Assembly (NCBI GenBank): GCA_013373385.1
Contig: JABXHX010000010.1
Span: 1 to 64,000 of the forward strand
Source: Flavobacteriaceae bacterium
GTDB taxonomy: Bacteria; Bacteroidota; Bacteroidia; Flavobacteriales; Flavobacteriaceae
Direction: 5' to 3'
DNA: 64,000 bases
The notes below the pieces were generated by a model. It was not told where the DNA came from. It did no database searches and saw only the letters and a list, made by a program, of their open reading frames with translations. Position numbers and translations under genes: made by a program. This document shows, piece by piece, positions 53,338-62,758 of this stretch. Positions within the stretch are counted from its first letter, which is position 1. Each line of letters starts with the position of its first letter.

Positions 53338-53368
53338 AAAAAATCGGCAGTAAAATTACCACCGATTT
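53337..53368 (-). terminator. Terminator after ssb
   Basis: Arms AAATCGG (53341-53347) / CCGATTT (53362-53368) with inner GTAA/TTAC pairs; on the - strand it is followed by a T-run (53337-53343). Lies between the stop codons of the convergent ModE-like and ssb genes. Confidence 0.75.
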
Positions 53369-53393
53369 CCTCTTTCATAACAACATCCCCGAA

Positions 53394-53729
53394 CTATTTA
53401 CCTCCTAACATTAACAACTCATTACAAACAATTTCAGTTGTATATTTTTTAACCCCATCTTTATCTTCATAAGATCGATAGGTGATTTTTCCTTCTATTG
53501 CAACTTCATTCCCTTTTTGTAAATATTGCTCAATAATTGCTGCGGTTTTATTCCATGCCACTACATTGTGCCATTGTGTGTCTGTTACTTTTTCTCCTTG
53601 GGCATTTTTGTAGGTTTCGTTTGTTGCAATAGATATTTTTGCTAATTTTTTACCAGAATCAAGGGTAATAATTTCTGGATCGTTTCCTAAGTTTCCAATA
53701 ATCTGAACTTTGTTTCTTAACGTACTCAT
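53394..53729 (-). CDS. ssb: Single-stranded DNA-binding protein
   Basis: 111 residues from the ATG at 53729 ('MSTLRNKVQIIGNLGNDPEIITL'); a 35-residue upstream frame extension has no SSB similarity. The OB-fold pattern 'KLAKISIATNETYKN..G.KVTDTQWHNVVAWNKTAAIIEQYLQKGNEVAIEGKI' is clear. It is short, lacking the acidic tail that recruits partner proteins in replicative SSB, so it may be an auxiliary paralogue. Divergent from the zinc-ribbon gene across a region with short dyads. Confidence 0.9.
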   Translation of the reverse strand: MSTLRNKVQIIGNLGNDPEIITLDSGKKLAKISIATNETYKNAQGEKVTDTQWHNVVAWNKTAAIIEQYLQKGNEVAIEGKITYRSYEDKDGVKKYTTEIVCNELLMLGGK

Positions 53730-53909
53730 AAGATAAGGTTTTAAATAATTAATAATTTGAATTGACAAATACTTCGATTGATTTGACAAGGCAAAGATGC
53801 AAACACATTCAAATTTTATTCGGTAAAAAAGCACTTACTTTCGTATGTAAACGATTGTAGTCGTTTGTAAATGTTTTTTAGTATCTTTAAAATCATAAAT
53901 TCAACATCT

Positions 53910-54260
53910 ATGGAAACTAAAAAATGTTTGGAGTGTGACGAACCTATTAAAGGGCGTATCGATAAAAAATTTTGTACAGATTACTGTAGAAACACTTATA
54001 ATAATAAGGTAAATAAAGAGAGTAAAAATCTTATTAGAAATACAAACAATCGACTAAGAAAAAACTACAAAATTCTGTCTGAGCTAAATGTAAATGGCAA
54101 AACCAAAGTAACAAGAACCAAGTTGTTTGATAAGGGATTTGACTTTAATTTTTTTACCTCTATTTACAAAACAAAAACTGGAAACGTATACTTTTATGTC
54201 TACGACCAAGGATATTTACCGCTAGAAAACGAAATCTATTTATTGATAAAAAAAGATTAA
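53910..54260 (+). CDS. Zinc-ribbon protein of unknown function
   Basis: 116 residues from the ATG at 53910. 'CLECDEPIKGRIDKKFCTDYCRNTYNNK' at residues 5-32 is a four-Cys zinc-ribbon-like finger of the DUF2116 type; it is followed by a basic linker and 'GFDFNFFTSIYKTKTGNVYFYVYDQGYLPLENEIYLLIKK'. Small Bacteroidota proteins of this kind are uncharacterised; nucleic-acid binding is a guess from the finger and basic linker. Divergent from ssb. Confidence 0.65.
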   Translation: METKKCLECDEPIKGRIDKKFCTDYCRNTYNNKVNKESKNLIRNTNNRLRKNYKILSELNVNGKTKVTRTKLFDKGFDFNFFTSIYKTKTGNVYFYVYDQGYLPLENEIYLLIKKD

Positions 54261-54317
54261 CAGCACGCTAAGCTATAAATTAAATAGTACTTTTATAACA
54301 ACTCATTTCTATATTAA

Positions 54318-56624
54318 ATGAAAAAATTTGTTTCCCTATTATCATTTCTCTTTTTGTTAGCAGCTGCTTATTGGGGTTTTGCTGATTTAAGTCCGACTCA
54401 AAATAACACAACAGTTTTGAGTACTGGTTTTTCTATAGATAAAGCGCTACATCATTTAAAAAATATTTCTGAATACCCGCATTTTACTGGATCAGAAAAC
54501 CACACAACTGTTCAAAATTACATTGTAAATGAATTACAAACATTAGGGTTAACAGTAGAAGTTCAACAACAAGTTGCCATTAATAACAAGTGGAGAGCAG
54601 CTGCAAATACACGTAATATTATTGCAACTATTAAAGGAAGTAAACCTGGAAAATCGTTGCTATTACTATCGCATTACGATTCAAATCCGCATTCATCACT
54701 TGGTGCAAGTGATGCGGGCTCTGGTGTTGTAACTATTTTAGAAGCAATACGAGTATTTTTAGAGAAAAACCAAACGCCTAAAAATGATATTATCATCTTA
54801 ATTTCTGACGCAGAAGAATTAGGCTTACTAGGTGCAAAGGCGTTTGTAGAAAAACATCCACTAGCAAAAAATGTAGGTTTGGTCTTAAATTTTGAAGCAA
54901 GAGGAAGTGGTGGCCCAAGCTATATGTTGATGGAAACCAATGGTAAAAACAGTAAATTACTTACTGAATTTCTGAAAGCAGGCTCTAATTATCCAGCAGC
55001 AAATTCTTTAATGTACAGCATTTATAAAATGCTACCAAATGACACCGATTTAACAGTATTTAGAAAACAGGCCAATGTAAACGGATTTAATTTCGCGTTT
55101 ATAGGTGACCATTTTGATTATCATACAGCTCAAGATACTTTTGAACGGTTAGACAAGACGTCACTACTACATCAAGCAGATTATTTGATGAATACCCTTA
55201 ATTATTTTGCCTTTTCAGATTTAACGAACCTAGATAGTACTACCGATAATGTGTACACCAATTTTCCGTTTGTAAAATTAATTCACTTTCCGTTTTCATG
55301 GATTTTACCTCTGTTGGTAGTAGCCATATTGTTGTTGTTTGTGATTTTATTTTTCGGAATTGCCTTAAATAAAATCACAATAAAAGGCTTGCTAAAAAGT
55401 TTTACACCATTCACAATTTCTCTTATGGTTTGTATAGCCATATCAATATTTCTTTGGAAAGGAATTGTACTAATTCACCCACATTACAAAGATATATTAC
55501 ACGGTTTTACCTATAACGGTTATACCTATATTATTGCGTTTGTATTGCTAAACTGTTGGCTAATCTTTAAAATTTATAACCCTTTTTTTAAAAAGTACAA
55601 TGGAGCAGATTTACTTATAGCACCACTCGTTTTTTGGTTGATGATTAACATACTCATCTATATATATTTACAAGGCGCTGCGTTTTTTATCATTCCGGTT
55701 TATTTTGCACTAATTACCTTGACAATTTTTGTTTTTGCTAATATTAAAAGAGCTACAAAAATTGTCATCGCTACTTTTTTTGCAGTTCCGTTAGTGTATA
55801 TGTTTGCTCCACAAATAAAAATGTTTCCTGTTGGATTGGGTCTAAAGAATTTATTTATTAGCGCAACAATACTAGTGTTGGTTGTTGGACTCTTACTTCC
55901 TGTTTTTGCCAGCTACAAATCAAGAAAATTATTGACAAGCCTTTTTGGTTTAGGAGCTATCTTATTTTTTGCCTTAGCCACTTTTCAAAGCGGATTTACT
56001 GAAACACGTAAAAAACCAAATAGTTTGGTTTTTATAAGCGATATTGATAAAAACGAATCTTATTGGGCTAGTTACGATACTAACTTAGACAAATACGCCA
56101 AACAGCAATTAGGGGAAAATCCTACTAAAGGAAATCCATTAACAGCCACTTCTAAAAGCAAATACAATACTGCTTTTCAATATTATAAAAAAACCGAAAA
56201 TAGGGCAATCAAAGCATCAGATGTAAACAAAACGAAAGATACCCTAATAGGGAATCAAAGAAATATCACACTTATTGTTACGCCACAACGAAAAATTCAT
56301 AAGATAGAGTTGTTTGCCAATCAAGAAACTACATTTAACTCACTTGCAGTACAAGATGTTTTTTTAGACAAAAAAAAGTCTACTGATGTTATACAAATTA
56401 AAAAAGGTACTGTAATGATTTATTATGTTACCCCTGCAGATAATCAACTAAAAATTGACCTAACTTTTGATGCTAACAGTACACCAAATTTAAGTATTAT
56501 TGAAGCTTCTTTTGATTTATTAAATCATCCATTATTTAACATTCAACCAAGAGACAATACCATGATTCCAATGCCTTTTGTAGTTAATGATGCCGTTGTT
56601 ACTTTACAAAAAGTAAATTTGTAA
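54318..56624 (+). CDS. M28 metallopeptidase fused to a multi-pass membrane domain
   Basis: 768 residues. N-terminal anchor (3-22), then an M28 aminopeptidase domain (about 35-300) with zinc ligands in 'SHYDSN' (H119), 'GASDAGSG' (D132), 'SDAEELG' (E166/E167), 'NFEARG' and a final His in 'GDHFDYHTAQDT'. About eight helices follow (310-560) and a beta-rich C-terminal part. The layout resembles ERMP1/Fxna-type membrane aminopeptidases. Substrate unknown; the active site faces the periplasm in the simplest topology. Convergent with pyk, 7 nt apart. Confidence 0.87.
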   Translation: MKKFVSLLSFLFLLAAAYWGFADLSPTQNNTTVLSTGFSIDKALHHLKNISEYPHFTGSENHTTVQNYIVNELQTLGLTVEVQQQVAINNKWRAAANTRNIIATIKGSKPGKSLLLLSHYDSNPHSSLGASDAGSGVVTILEAIRVFLEKNQTPKNDIIILISDAEELGLLGAKAFVEKHPLAKNVGLVLNFEARGSGGPSYMLMETNGKNSKLLTEFLKAGSNYPAANSLMYSIYKMLPNDTDLTVFRKQANVNGFNFAFIGDHFDYHTAQDTFERLDKTSLLHQADYLMNTLNYFAFSDLTNLDSTTDNVYTNFPFVKLIHFPFSWILPLLVVAILLLFVILFFGIALNKITIKGLLKSFTPFTISLMVCIAISIFLWKGIVLIHPHYKDILHGFTYNGYTYIIAFVLLNCWLIFKIYNPFFKKYNGADLLIAPLVFWLMINILIYIYLQGAAFFIIPVYFALITLTIFVFANIKRATKIVIATFFAVPLVYMFAPQIKMFPVGLGLKNLFISATILVLVVGLLLPVFASYKSRKLLTSLFGLGAILFFALATFQSGFTETRKKPNSLVFISDIDKNESYWASYDTNLDKYAKQQLGENPTKGNPLTATSKSKYNTAFQYYKKTENRAIKASDVNKTKDTLIGNQRNITLIVTPQRKIHKIELFANQETTFNSLAVQDVFLDKKKSTDVIQIKKGTVMIYYVTPADNQLKIDLTFDANSTPNLSIIEASFDLLNHPLFNIQPRDNTMIPMPFVVNDAVVTLQKVNL

Positions 56625-56631
56625 AGAACGT

Positions 56632-58059
56632 TTATTCTATCTGTGTAACTCGTAAAGTATTTACCATCCCTTTTTCCTCAACAGGCATGGCTGTTAAGTT
56701 AATTACATAATCTTTTGTTTTCACAAAGCCTTTTGCTTTTACAATTTTATTGATGTCTGCAACGGTATCATCTGTGCTCACATCTTTATTATAGTAAAAA
56801 GATTCTACACCCCAAAGTAAGCTCATTTTTGCCAATACTCTTTTTTCTGATGAAAATGCTAGTACATATGATTGTGGTCTCCAAGCTGAAATTTGAAATG
56901 CTGTATATCCACTATTTGTTAAGGTTAAAATTGCCTTAGCATTGATGTCATTTGCCATTAGTGCAGCATGATGACAGACTGACTTTGTTATAAAACGTTC
57001 TGTTCTGATATGAGGCGGATTTTGCGGAACTTTAATTAAGGTTGAATCTTCTACACTTTTTATAATCTCTGTCATCTTTTTTATTACAGCTACTGGATGT
57101 TTCCCCACAGAAGTTTCTCCAGATAGCATCACTGCATCTGCTCCATCCATAATTGAGTTGGCAACATCGTTTACCTCTGCCCTAGTAGGTACAGAATTTG
57201 TAATCATCGTTTCCATCATCTGTGTGGCAATAATTACCGGAATTCTCGCAATTTTTGCACGTCTCACTAATTTTTTCTGAATTAATGGAACTTCTTGCAT
57301 TGGTATTTCTACTCCTAAATCTCCTCGCGCCACCATAATTCCGTCACAATACGGAATCAATGCATCAATATTTTGAACAGCTTCTGGTTTTTCTATTTTA
57401 GCAACAACAGGAATTCTATGATCAGATTTCTGATCTATAATATCGTGTAAACTTCTTAAATCTTCTGGGTTTCTAACAAAAGAAAGTGCAATCCAATCTA
57501 CATCTTGCTCAATAGCAAAAAAAGCATCTTTTTTATCTTTCTCTGTTAAAGCGGGTAGTGATATTTTTGTGTTTGGTAAGTTTACCCCTTTTTTAGAACT
57601 CAATACACCTCCTACAACCACCTTAGTAATCACTTCGTTTTTCTTATTGGTTTCAATAACTTGAAAATTCAACTTACCATCATCAACTAAAATATGCTCT
57701 CCTACTTTTACATCTTTTGGAAAAGATTGATACGTCATAAAAGCTTTTTCTGTTGTTCCAACACATTCATCCGTCGTAAAAACAAAGATATCTCCTGCTT
57801 TTAACACAACATTATCCTCCATAACACCCACACGTAATTTAGGGCCTTGTAAGTCGGCAAGCACAGCTACATTACAGGTTTTTTCTTCGTTAAGTTCTCT
57901 TATTTCTTTTATTCTTTGCTTCACATTTTCATAGTCTGCATGTGAGAAGTTGATTCTAAAAACATTAACTCCCGCATCAATTAGCTCTGAAAGTGTTTCT
58001 TTAGAGTTTGTTGCTGGGCCTAGGGTTGCTAATATTTTTGTTTTTTTAAGTGTTGGCAT
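56632..58059 (-). CDS. pyk: Pyruvate kinase
   Basis: 475 residues. Transfers phosphate from phosphoenolpyruvate to ADP, last step of glycolysis. 'KILATLGPATNSKETLSELIDAGVNVFRINFSHAD' at the N-terminus, 'PVVAKIEKPEAVQNID' with the catalytic Lys/Glu near 220, 'GIMVARGDLGVEI' near 243 and 'MMETMITNSVPTRAEVNDVANSIMDGADAVMLSGETSVGKHPV' near 280-325. Last of acpP-fabF-rnc-IPExxxVDY-pyk, the standard Bacteroidota order, 3 nt after its upstream neighbour. Confidence 0.97.
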   Translation of the reverse strand: MPTLKKTKILATLGPATNSKETLSELIDAGVNVFRINFSHADYENVKQRIKEIRELNEEKTCNVAVLADLQGPKLRVGVMEDNVVLKAGDIFVFTTDECVGTTEKAFMTYQSFPKDVKVGEHILVDDGKLNFQVIETNKKNEVITKVVVGGVLSSKKGVNLPNTKISLPALTEKDKKDAFFAIEQDVDWIALSFVRNPEDLRSLHDIIDQKSDHRIPVVAKIEKPEAVQNIDALIPYCDGIMVARGDLGVEIPMQEVPLIQKKLVRRAKIARIPVIIATQMMETMITNSVPTRAEVNDVANSIMDGADAVMLSGETSVGKHPVAVIKKMTEIIKSVEDSTLIKVPQNPPHIRTERFITKSVCHHAALMANDINAKAILTLTNSGYTAFQISAWRPQSYVLAFSSEKRVLAKMSLLWGVESFYYNKDVSTDDTVADINKIVKAKGFVKTKDYVINLTAMPVEEKGMVNTLRVTQIE

Positions 58060-58062
58060 AAG

Positions 58063-58533
58063 TTAAAAAATTAAAAAATCTTTAGATTTTAATGTGTGAT
58101 GATCTACTAAATACGCTGTTATTACTTGATGTACCGATTTTATTTTTTCTATAATTTCTAAAACATACTGCTCTTGAAAGCCTCCTTCTAATTTTAAAAA
58201 ATAATCTATATTTTTCTTTTCAGAAATTAAATAGGTTTTTATTTGATTAGATGTAAAAAAGCCTTGAGGCTCGTTTACTGTTTCGTCTATGTATGTGTTA
58301 GATATTAAAAACCAATCGTGACTAAATTTTTTATTTCTAAACTCGTAAATAGAAAAAGACGCATTATTGTTCTTATTTTCAAAATCTAGATTATAATCTG
58401 CTCTAACAAACTTTGTGTTTAATGTTTCGTTTAGCACATATGCTAATTTAAACTCTTCTAATACAGCGTGAATACCGATTAAAGTATAATTACTATCAGA
58501 AAAGTCTTCTAATTCTAAAGAATGTATTTGCAT
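58063..58533 (-). CDS. IPExxxVDY family protein
   Basis: 156 residues, soluble. The motif that names this Bacteroidota-only family is present as 'LISEKKNIDYFLKLEG' near 102-117, following 'RADYNLDFENKNNNASFSIYEFRN'. Function unknown. Found between rnc and pyk in many Bacteroidota, as here, which supports the call. A 97-nt gap to rnc has no terminator I can see. Confidence 0.82.
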   Translation of the reverse strand: MQIHSLELEDFSDSNYTLIGIHAVLEEFKLAYVLNETLNTKFVRADYNLDFENKNNNASFSIYEFRNKKFSHDWFLISNTYIDETVNEPQGFFTSNQIKTYLISEKKNIDYFLKLEGGFQEQYVLEIIEKIKSVHQVITAYLVDHHTLKSKDFLIF

Positions 58534-58630
58534 AAGCTAAAACTGCTATTATCAATAACATTAAAACAGCTTGCACAAAATTACATATAGTTTAGGAAAC
58601 TACTAAATAAAAGTAACGAAATCGATATCG

Positions 58631-59371
58631 CTAAAAAGAATTGTCTATTTCTTTTTGTAAAGCAAAATAAACTCTTTTAGATGCTTGTTCTTCTGCTTTT
58701 TTCTTAGAAGTTGCCCTACCTTTTGCTATCGGCACTCCATCAATACTAATCTTAACACTAAAATGTTTTACATTTTCGTTTCCAGAATCTTCATAGGTAT
58801 CATAATCATAAGTTTTCTTTTGCTTTTGACACCATTCAATAATTAACCCTTTGTAGCTGGTAACTTTTCCTTCGAGTTTTTCTATATCTACATAAGGAAC
58901 AATTACTTTTTCGTAAATGAATTTCTTACAATAATTATACCCTCTATCTAAATAAATTGCTCCAATTAGGGCTTCAAAGATATTGCCATAAATATTTTCT
59001 CCAATATTTTCTTTTGCAATATTACTCTTTACAAACTTTATAAGGTTTAAATCTTTTCCTAGCTCATTTAAGTGTTCTCTACTAACAATTTTAGAACGCA
59101 TTTGTGTTAAATACCCTTCAGTACCTTTTGGTACTTTTTTATAGAGATAGGATGCAATGATAGAACCTAGCATAGCATCACCTAAAAACTCTAAACGTTC
59201 ATAATTTACAGGGTTTCCCTTTTCGTCTACTTCTTTTAAAGAACGATGGGTAAACGCCTTTTTATAGTAGTCTATTTTCTTAGGAGAAAAGTTGAGAAGG
59301 CTTTTTAATTCGTAATAGAAAGCCTCATTTTTTTTTGATTGGGACTTTACTATTTTTCGAATAAAATTCAT
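58631..59371 (-). CDS. rnc: Ribonuclease III
   Basis: 246 residues. Cleaves double-stranded RNA, including rRNA precursors. Catalytic signature 'NYERLEFLGDAMLGSIIASYLY' near 58-80, second acidic cluster 'NIFEALIGAIYLDRGY' near 129, C-terminal dsRNA-binding domain (about 170-240, 'VPIAKGRATSKKKAEEQASKRVYFAL'). Five nt after fabF. Confidence 0.96.
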   Translation of the reverse strand: MNFIRKIVKSQSKKNEAFYYELKSLLNFSPKKIDYYKKAFTHRSLKEVDEKGNPVNYERLEFLGDAMLGSIIASYLYKKVPKGTEGYLTQMRSKIVSREHLNELGKDLNLIKFVKSNIAKENIGENIYGNIFEALIGAIYLDRGYNYCKKFIYEKVIVPYVDIEKLEGKVTSYKGLIIEWCQKQKKTYDYDTYEDSGNENVKHFSVKISIDGVPIAKGRATSKKKAEEQASKRVYFALQKEIDNSF

Positions 59372-59376
59372 AAATG

Positions 59377-60627
59377 TTAATCCATTTTTTTGAGAGCAAC
59401 ACAGGCATTATGTCCTCCAAATCCAAAAGTGTTACTAATGGCTATTTTTACTGCTCGTTTTTGAGCGGTATTAAATGTAAAGTTTAGTTTACTATCAATT
59501 TGGTCGTCGTCTGTAAAGTGATTTATGGTTGGCGGAACGGTACTGTTTTTAATAGCTAATATTGAAGCAATTGCTTCAATAGCTCCCGCAGCCCCAAGTA
59601 GATGACCTGTCATTGATTTGGTAGAGTTGATATTGATTGTGTAAGCGTGGTCTCCAAAAACGTCTAAAATAGCTTTTGATTCTGCGATATCACCCAATGG
59701 TGTAGAAGTACCATGCATATTAATTGCGTCTACTTCTTCTGGCTGAATACCTGCATCTCTTAAACAGTTTAGCATGACATTTTTTGCACCTAAACCTTCT
59801 GGATGTGGTGCTGTAATATGATGCGCATCAGAAGACATTCCGCCTCCAATAACCTCAGCATAAATAGTAGCTCCACGTGCAATAGCATGTTCGTACTCTT
59901 CTAGAACTAGTGCACCTGCTCCTTCTCCTAAAACAAAACCTTCTCTGTCTTTATCAAATGGTCTTGATGCAGTTTCTGGGCTATCATTTCTGGTTGATAA
60001 TGCGTGCATGGCATTAAACCCTCCCATACCTGCTTCTGTAACGGCTGCTTCTGAACCACCAGTTACAATAACATCGGCATGGCCTAGTCTAATATAATTT
60101 AACGAATCAATAATAGCATTTGATGATGAAGCACAAGCAGAAACTGTTGCAAAGTTTGGTCCTCTAAACCCATTTTTTATAGAAATGTGTCCTGGCGCAA
60201 TATCTGCAATCATTTTTGGGATAAAGAATGGATTAAATCTTGGTGTTCCATCGCCATTATTAAAATTGGTAACTTCTGTTTGAAAAGTTTCTAACCCTCC
60301 AATACCAGAGCCCCAAATAACTCCAACTCTATCTGGATCAAATCCTGCCGAATGTAAACCTGAGTCGGCAATGGCTTCATCTGTAGCAACCAACGCATAT
60401 TGGGTAAACTTATCCATTTTACGCGCTTCTTTTCTGTCTAAGAAATCGGTTACTTTAAAATTTTTAACTTCACATGCAAAACGAGTTTTGAACTTAGTAG
60501 CATCAAAATACGTTATAGGTGCAGCCCCGCTAACTCCGTTAACTAAACCATCCCAATACTCTTGTATATTATTACCAATTGGTGTTAATGCACCAAGTCC
60601 AGTTACAACAACTCGTTTTATTTGCAT
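59377..60627 (-). CDS. fabF: 3-oxoacyl-ACP synthase II
   Basis: 416 residues, fatty-acid chain elongation. Active-site Cys165 in 'TVSACASSSNAI', two catalytic His in 'NMHGTSTPLGD' and 'STKSMTGHLLGAAGA', and 'ISNTFGFGGHNACVAL' at the C-terminus. Seven nt after acpP and 5 nt before rnc. Confidence 0.97.
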   Translation of the reverse strand: MQIKRVVVTGLGALTPIGNNIQEYWDGLVNGVSGAAPITYFDATKFKTRFACEVKNFKVTDFLDRKEARKMDKFTQYALVATDEAIADSGLHSAGFDPDRVGVIWGSGIGGLETFQTEVTNFNNGDGTPRFNPFFIPKMIADIAPGHISIKNGFRGPNFATVSACASSSNAIIDSLNYIRLGHADVIVTGGSEAAVTEAGMGGFNAMHALSTRNDSPETASRPFDKDREGFVLGEGAGALVLEEYEHAIARGATIYAEVIGGGMSSDAHHITAPHPEGLGAKNVMLNCLRDAGIQPEEVDAINMHGTSTPLGDIAESKAILDVFGDHAYTININSTKSMTGHLLGAAGAIEAIASILAIKNSTVPPTINHFTDDDQIDSKLNFTFNTAQKRAVKIAISNTFGFGGHNACVALKKMD

Positions 60628-60634
60628 ATGTAAA

Positions 60635-60871
60635 TTACTTTTTAGCGTCTTCTATATAGCTTACTGCTTGACCAACAGTTCCAATGTTTTCCGCTTGATC
60701 ATCTGGAATTTGAATATCAAATTCTTTTTCAAATTCCATAATTAACTCCACAGTATCTAATGAATCTGCGCCTAAATCGTTTGTAAAGCTAGCTTCGTTT
60801 GTTACTTCGTTATCGTCTACGCCTAATTTGTCTACGATAATAGCTTTTACTCTTGATGCAATGTCTGACAT
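60635..60871 (-). CDS. acpP: Acyl carrier protein
   Basis: 78 residues, acidic. The phosphopantetheine Ser is S37 in '[17 protein letters not shown]'. Carries growing acyl chains for FabF, encoded next. First gene of the operon, with promoter motif at 60904. Confidence 0.97.
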   Translation of the reverse strand: MSDIASRVKAIIVDKLGVDDNEVTNEASFTNDLGADSLDTVELIMEFEKEFDIQIPDDQAENIGTVGQAVSYIEDAKK

Positions 60872-60903
60872 AATTTTGTAAGTTTTAAAATTTAAATCGG
60901 GGA

Positions 60904-60911
60904 CAAAAATA
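60904..60911 (-). promoter_or_regulatory. acpP operon -7 element
   Basis: On the - strand TATTTTTG, exact TAnnTTTG match, 32 nt before the acpP ATG. Confidence 0.6.
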
Positions 60912-61049
60912 CAAATCTTATTATTTAATTCTACCTTTTCACCCTAAAAATTGTTGAAACTAAAATAAAAAAAATCTTGAAACTTTTACCAAACTAGCAA
61001 ACTTTGTTAATAATTATTCTTTTTTTTGTAGTTACAGAAATCAATCTAC

Positions 61050-61613
61050 ATGAAAAGAATTGTCATTTTTGCTTCTGGCTCTGGCTCTAATGCAGAAAAT
61101 ATTATTCGCTATTTTACTACAAAAAAAACGGCAACTGTTGTAAAGGTGTTGTGTAACAACAAAGACGCAAAAGTTTTTGAGCGATGCAAAAAACTTCATG
61201 TTCCTTGTCAACTATTTACAAGAGATGATTTTTTTAATTCTGAAAATATTTTGCAACAGTTAAAAAAAGAGGCAGATAGTATTGTTTTAGCTGGTTTTTT
61301 ATGGAAAATTCCAACAAATATTATCACTGCGTTTCCAAACAAAATTATCAATATTCACCCTGCATTGTTACCAAAATATGGTGGGAAGGGCATGTATGGT
61401 ATGCATGTACATAACGCTGTTAAAGAAAATAACGAAACTGAAACAGGAATTACTATTCATTTTGTAAACGAAAACTACGATGAAGGCGCTATTATTTTTC
61501 AGGCTAAAACGCAACTAAATCCTTCAGATACTCCTGAAGATATTGCTCAAAAAATTCATTTATTAGAATATGAACATTTTCCTAAAGTTATTGAAACTGT
61601 AATGAATGGCTAA
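61050..61613 (+). CDS. purN: Phosphoribosylglycinamide formyltransferase
   Basis: 187 residues. Transfers a formyl group from 10-formyl-THF to GAR in purine synthesis. 'IVIFASGSGSNAENII' holds the phosphate loop; 'IVLAGFLWKIPTNIITAFPNKIINIHPALLPKYGGKGMYGMHVHNAV' holds the catalytic Asn-His pair; 'TGITIHFVNENYDEGAIIFQ' holds the Asp. Last 8 nt overlap the RNase H gene. Confidence 0.95.
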   Translation: MKRIVIFASGSGSNAENIIRYFTTKKTATVVKVLCNNKDAKVFERCKKLHVPCQLFTRDDFFNSENILQQLKKEADSIVLAGFLWKIPTNIITAFPNKIINIHPALLPKYGGKGMYGMHVHNAVKENNETETGITIHFVNENYDEGAIIFQAKTQLNPSDTPEDIAQKIHLLEYEHFPKVIETVMNG

Positions 61614-62250
61614 AAAGAAGCAAAAATATTATGTGGTCTGGGATGGTCATAAAAAAGGTGTTTTCAATTCTTGGGAAGACTGTAAAAAGCAGATTGATGG
61701 TTTTCAAGGGGCGCAATACAAAGCTTTTTCTGATAAAACTGAAGCACAGTTAGCCTACAATAAAAACTATGCTGCTTATAAAGGAAAAAACACTAAAAAA
61801 TCTATTTTATCTGAAGCCCAAAAAAAGAAATTTGGCATTCCTATTTTAGAAAGTATTTCTGTAGATGCTGCTTGTAGTGGTAATCCTGGAAAGATGGAAT
61901 ATAGAGGTGTCTTAACTCACAATAAACAACAAATTTTTATTAAAGGTCCATTTGAGAACGGCACTAATAATATTGGCGAATTTTTAGCTTTGGTTCATGG
62001 GTTGGCGTTGTTAAAAAGCAAGAAAAAAGAAGATATTCCTATTTATTCTGACTCTAAAATTGCTATGAGTTGGGTACAAAAAAAACAATGTAGAACTAAT
62101 ATTGTGTTTGACAACTCTAATAAAGATTTATTAGACTTGATTAAACGCGCAGAAAAGTGGCTTAACCAAAATTCTTATAAAAATCCCATCTTAAAATGGG
62201 AAACGAAAGCTTGGGGAGAGATTCCTGCTGATTTTGGGAGAAAATCTTAG
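61606..62250 (+). CDS. rnhA: RNase H1 with N-terminal viroplasmin/hybrid-binding domain
   Basis: 214 residues. N-terminal 45 residues 'KYYVVWDGHKKGVFNSWEDCKKQIDGFQGAQYKAFSDKTEA' form the viroplasmin-like hybrid-binding domain. Catalytic RNase H domain from about 83: first Asp in 'SVDAACSGNPG', Glu in 'NIGEFLALVHGL', Asp in 'IYSDSKIAMSW', and a last acidic site near the end. Degrades RNA in RNA-DNA hybrids. Overlaps purN by 8 nt (ATGGCTAA). Confidence 0.92.
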   Translation: MAKKKQKYYVVWDGHKKGVFNSWEDCKKQIDGFQGAQYKAFSDKTEAQLAYNKNYAAYKGKNTKKSILSEAQKKKFGIPILESISVDAACSGNPGKMEYRGVLTHNKQQIFIKGPFENGTNNIGEFLALVHGLALLKSKKKEDIPIYSDSKIAMSWVQKKQCRTNIVFDNSNKDLLDLIKRAEKWLNQNSYKNPILKWETKAWGEIPADFGRKS

Positions 62251-62277
62251 TTCAGTGTACAGTGAATAATTATCAAT

Positions 62278-62688
62278 TTACTTCTTATCTATTATTTTAA
62301 ATAAAAAGTCTAAAAGACCTTTTAGCTCTTTTGGTGGGTTTCCATGATCAAACGTATTTGTTTTATAAAGTTCTTTTGTTGTTTTAATTGTAAATGTTGC
62401 TTGCAATGCAGCATCAAAATAACTTTTGTTTGAAGGAGCTTTTAATTCTTTTAGCTTTGTGTGATGTACTTTTTCTAGCAAAGAACGTAATTCTTTTTTT
62501 TGTGTTTCAGACAGCTGAATGCTTTTTGTAGTTTTAGAATCTTTATAATTTAATGCACTTAAATCTGTACTTACTTCTATAAAGCTACCTCTTGTTACTG
62601 CCTCGTATTTAAGAAGTTTAATAGCACTTTCTTGAGCCTTACAAGAACTCAACATCATAATTAAAAGTAAAAAAAGAGGTATTTTCAT
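62278..62688 (-). CDS. Small lipoprotein of unknown function
   Basis: 136 residues from the ATG at 62688, giving a lipoprotein signal 'MKIPLFLLLIMMLSSC' (Cys16); a longer upstream frame crosses a terminator and is rejected. The mature part has 'EAVTRGSFIEVSTDLSALNYKDSKTTKSIQLSETQKKELRSLLEKV' and 'AALQATFTIKTTKELYKTNTFDHGNPPKELKGLLDFLFKI'. No known domain recognised. Separated from the M43 protease by a strong terminator, so independently transcribed. Confidence 0.7.
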   Translation of the reverse strand: MKIPLFLLLIMMLSSCKAQESAIKLLKYEAVTRGSFIEVSTDLSALNYKDSKTTKSIQLSETQKKELRSLLEKVHHTKLKELKAPSNKSYFDAALQATFTIKTTKELYKTNTFDHGNPPKELKGLLDFLFKIIDKK

Positions 62689-62710
62689 ATTAAAAACGTT
62701 TTGTCTAAAG

Positions 62711-62743
62711 ATAAAAAAAGGCGTCAACTTTTGACGCCTTTTT
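62711..62743 (-). terminator. Terminator after the M43 metalloprotease gene
   Basis: Perfect 13-bp stem AAAAAGGCGTCAA (62715-62727) / TTGACGCCTTTTT (62731-62743), 3-nt loop. On the - strand a T-run follows (near 62713-62719). Confidence 0.93.
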
Positions 62744-62758
62744 AAAAAGAATTTTTTG

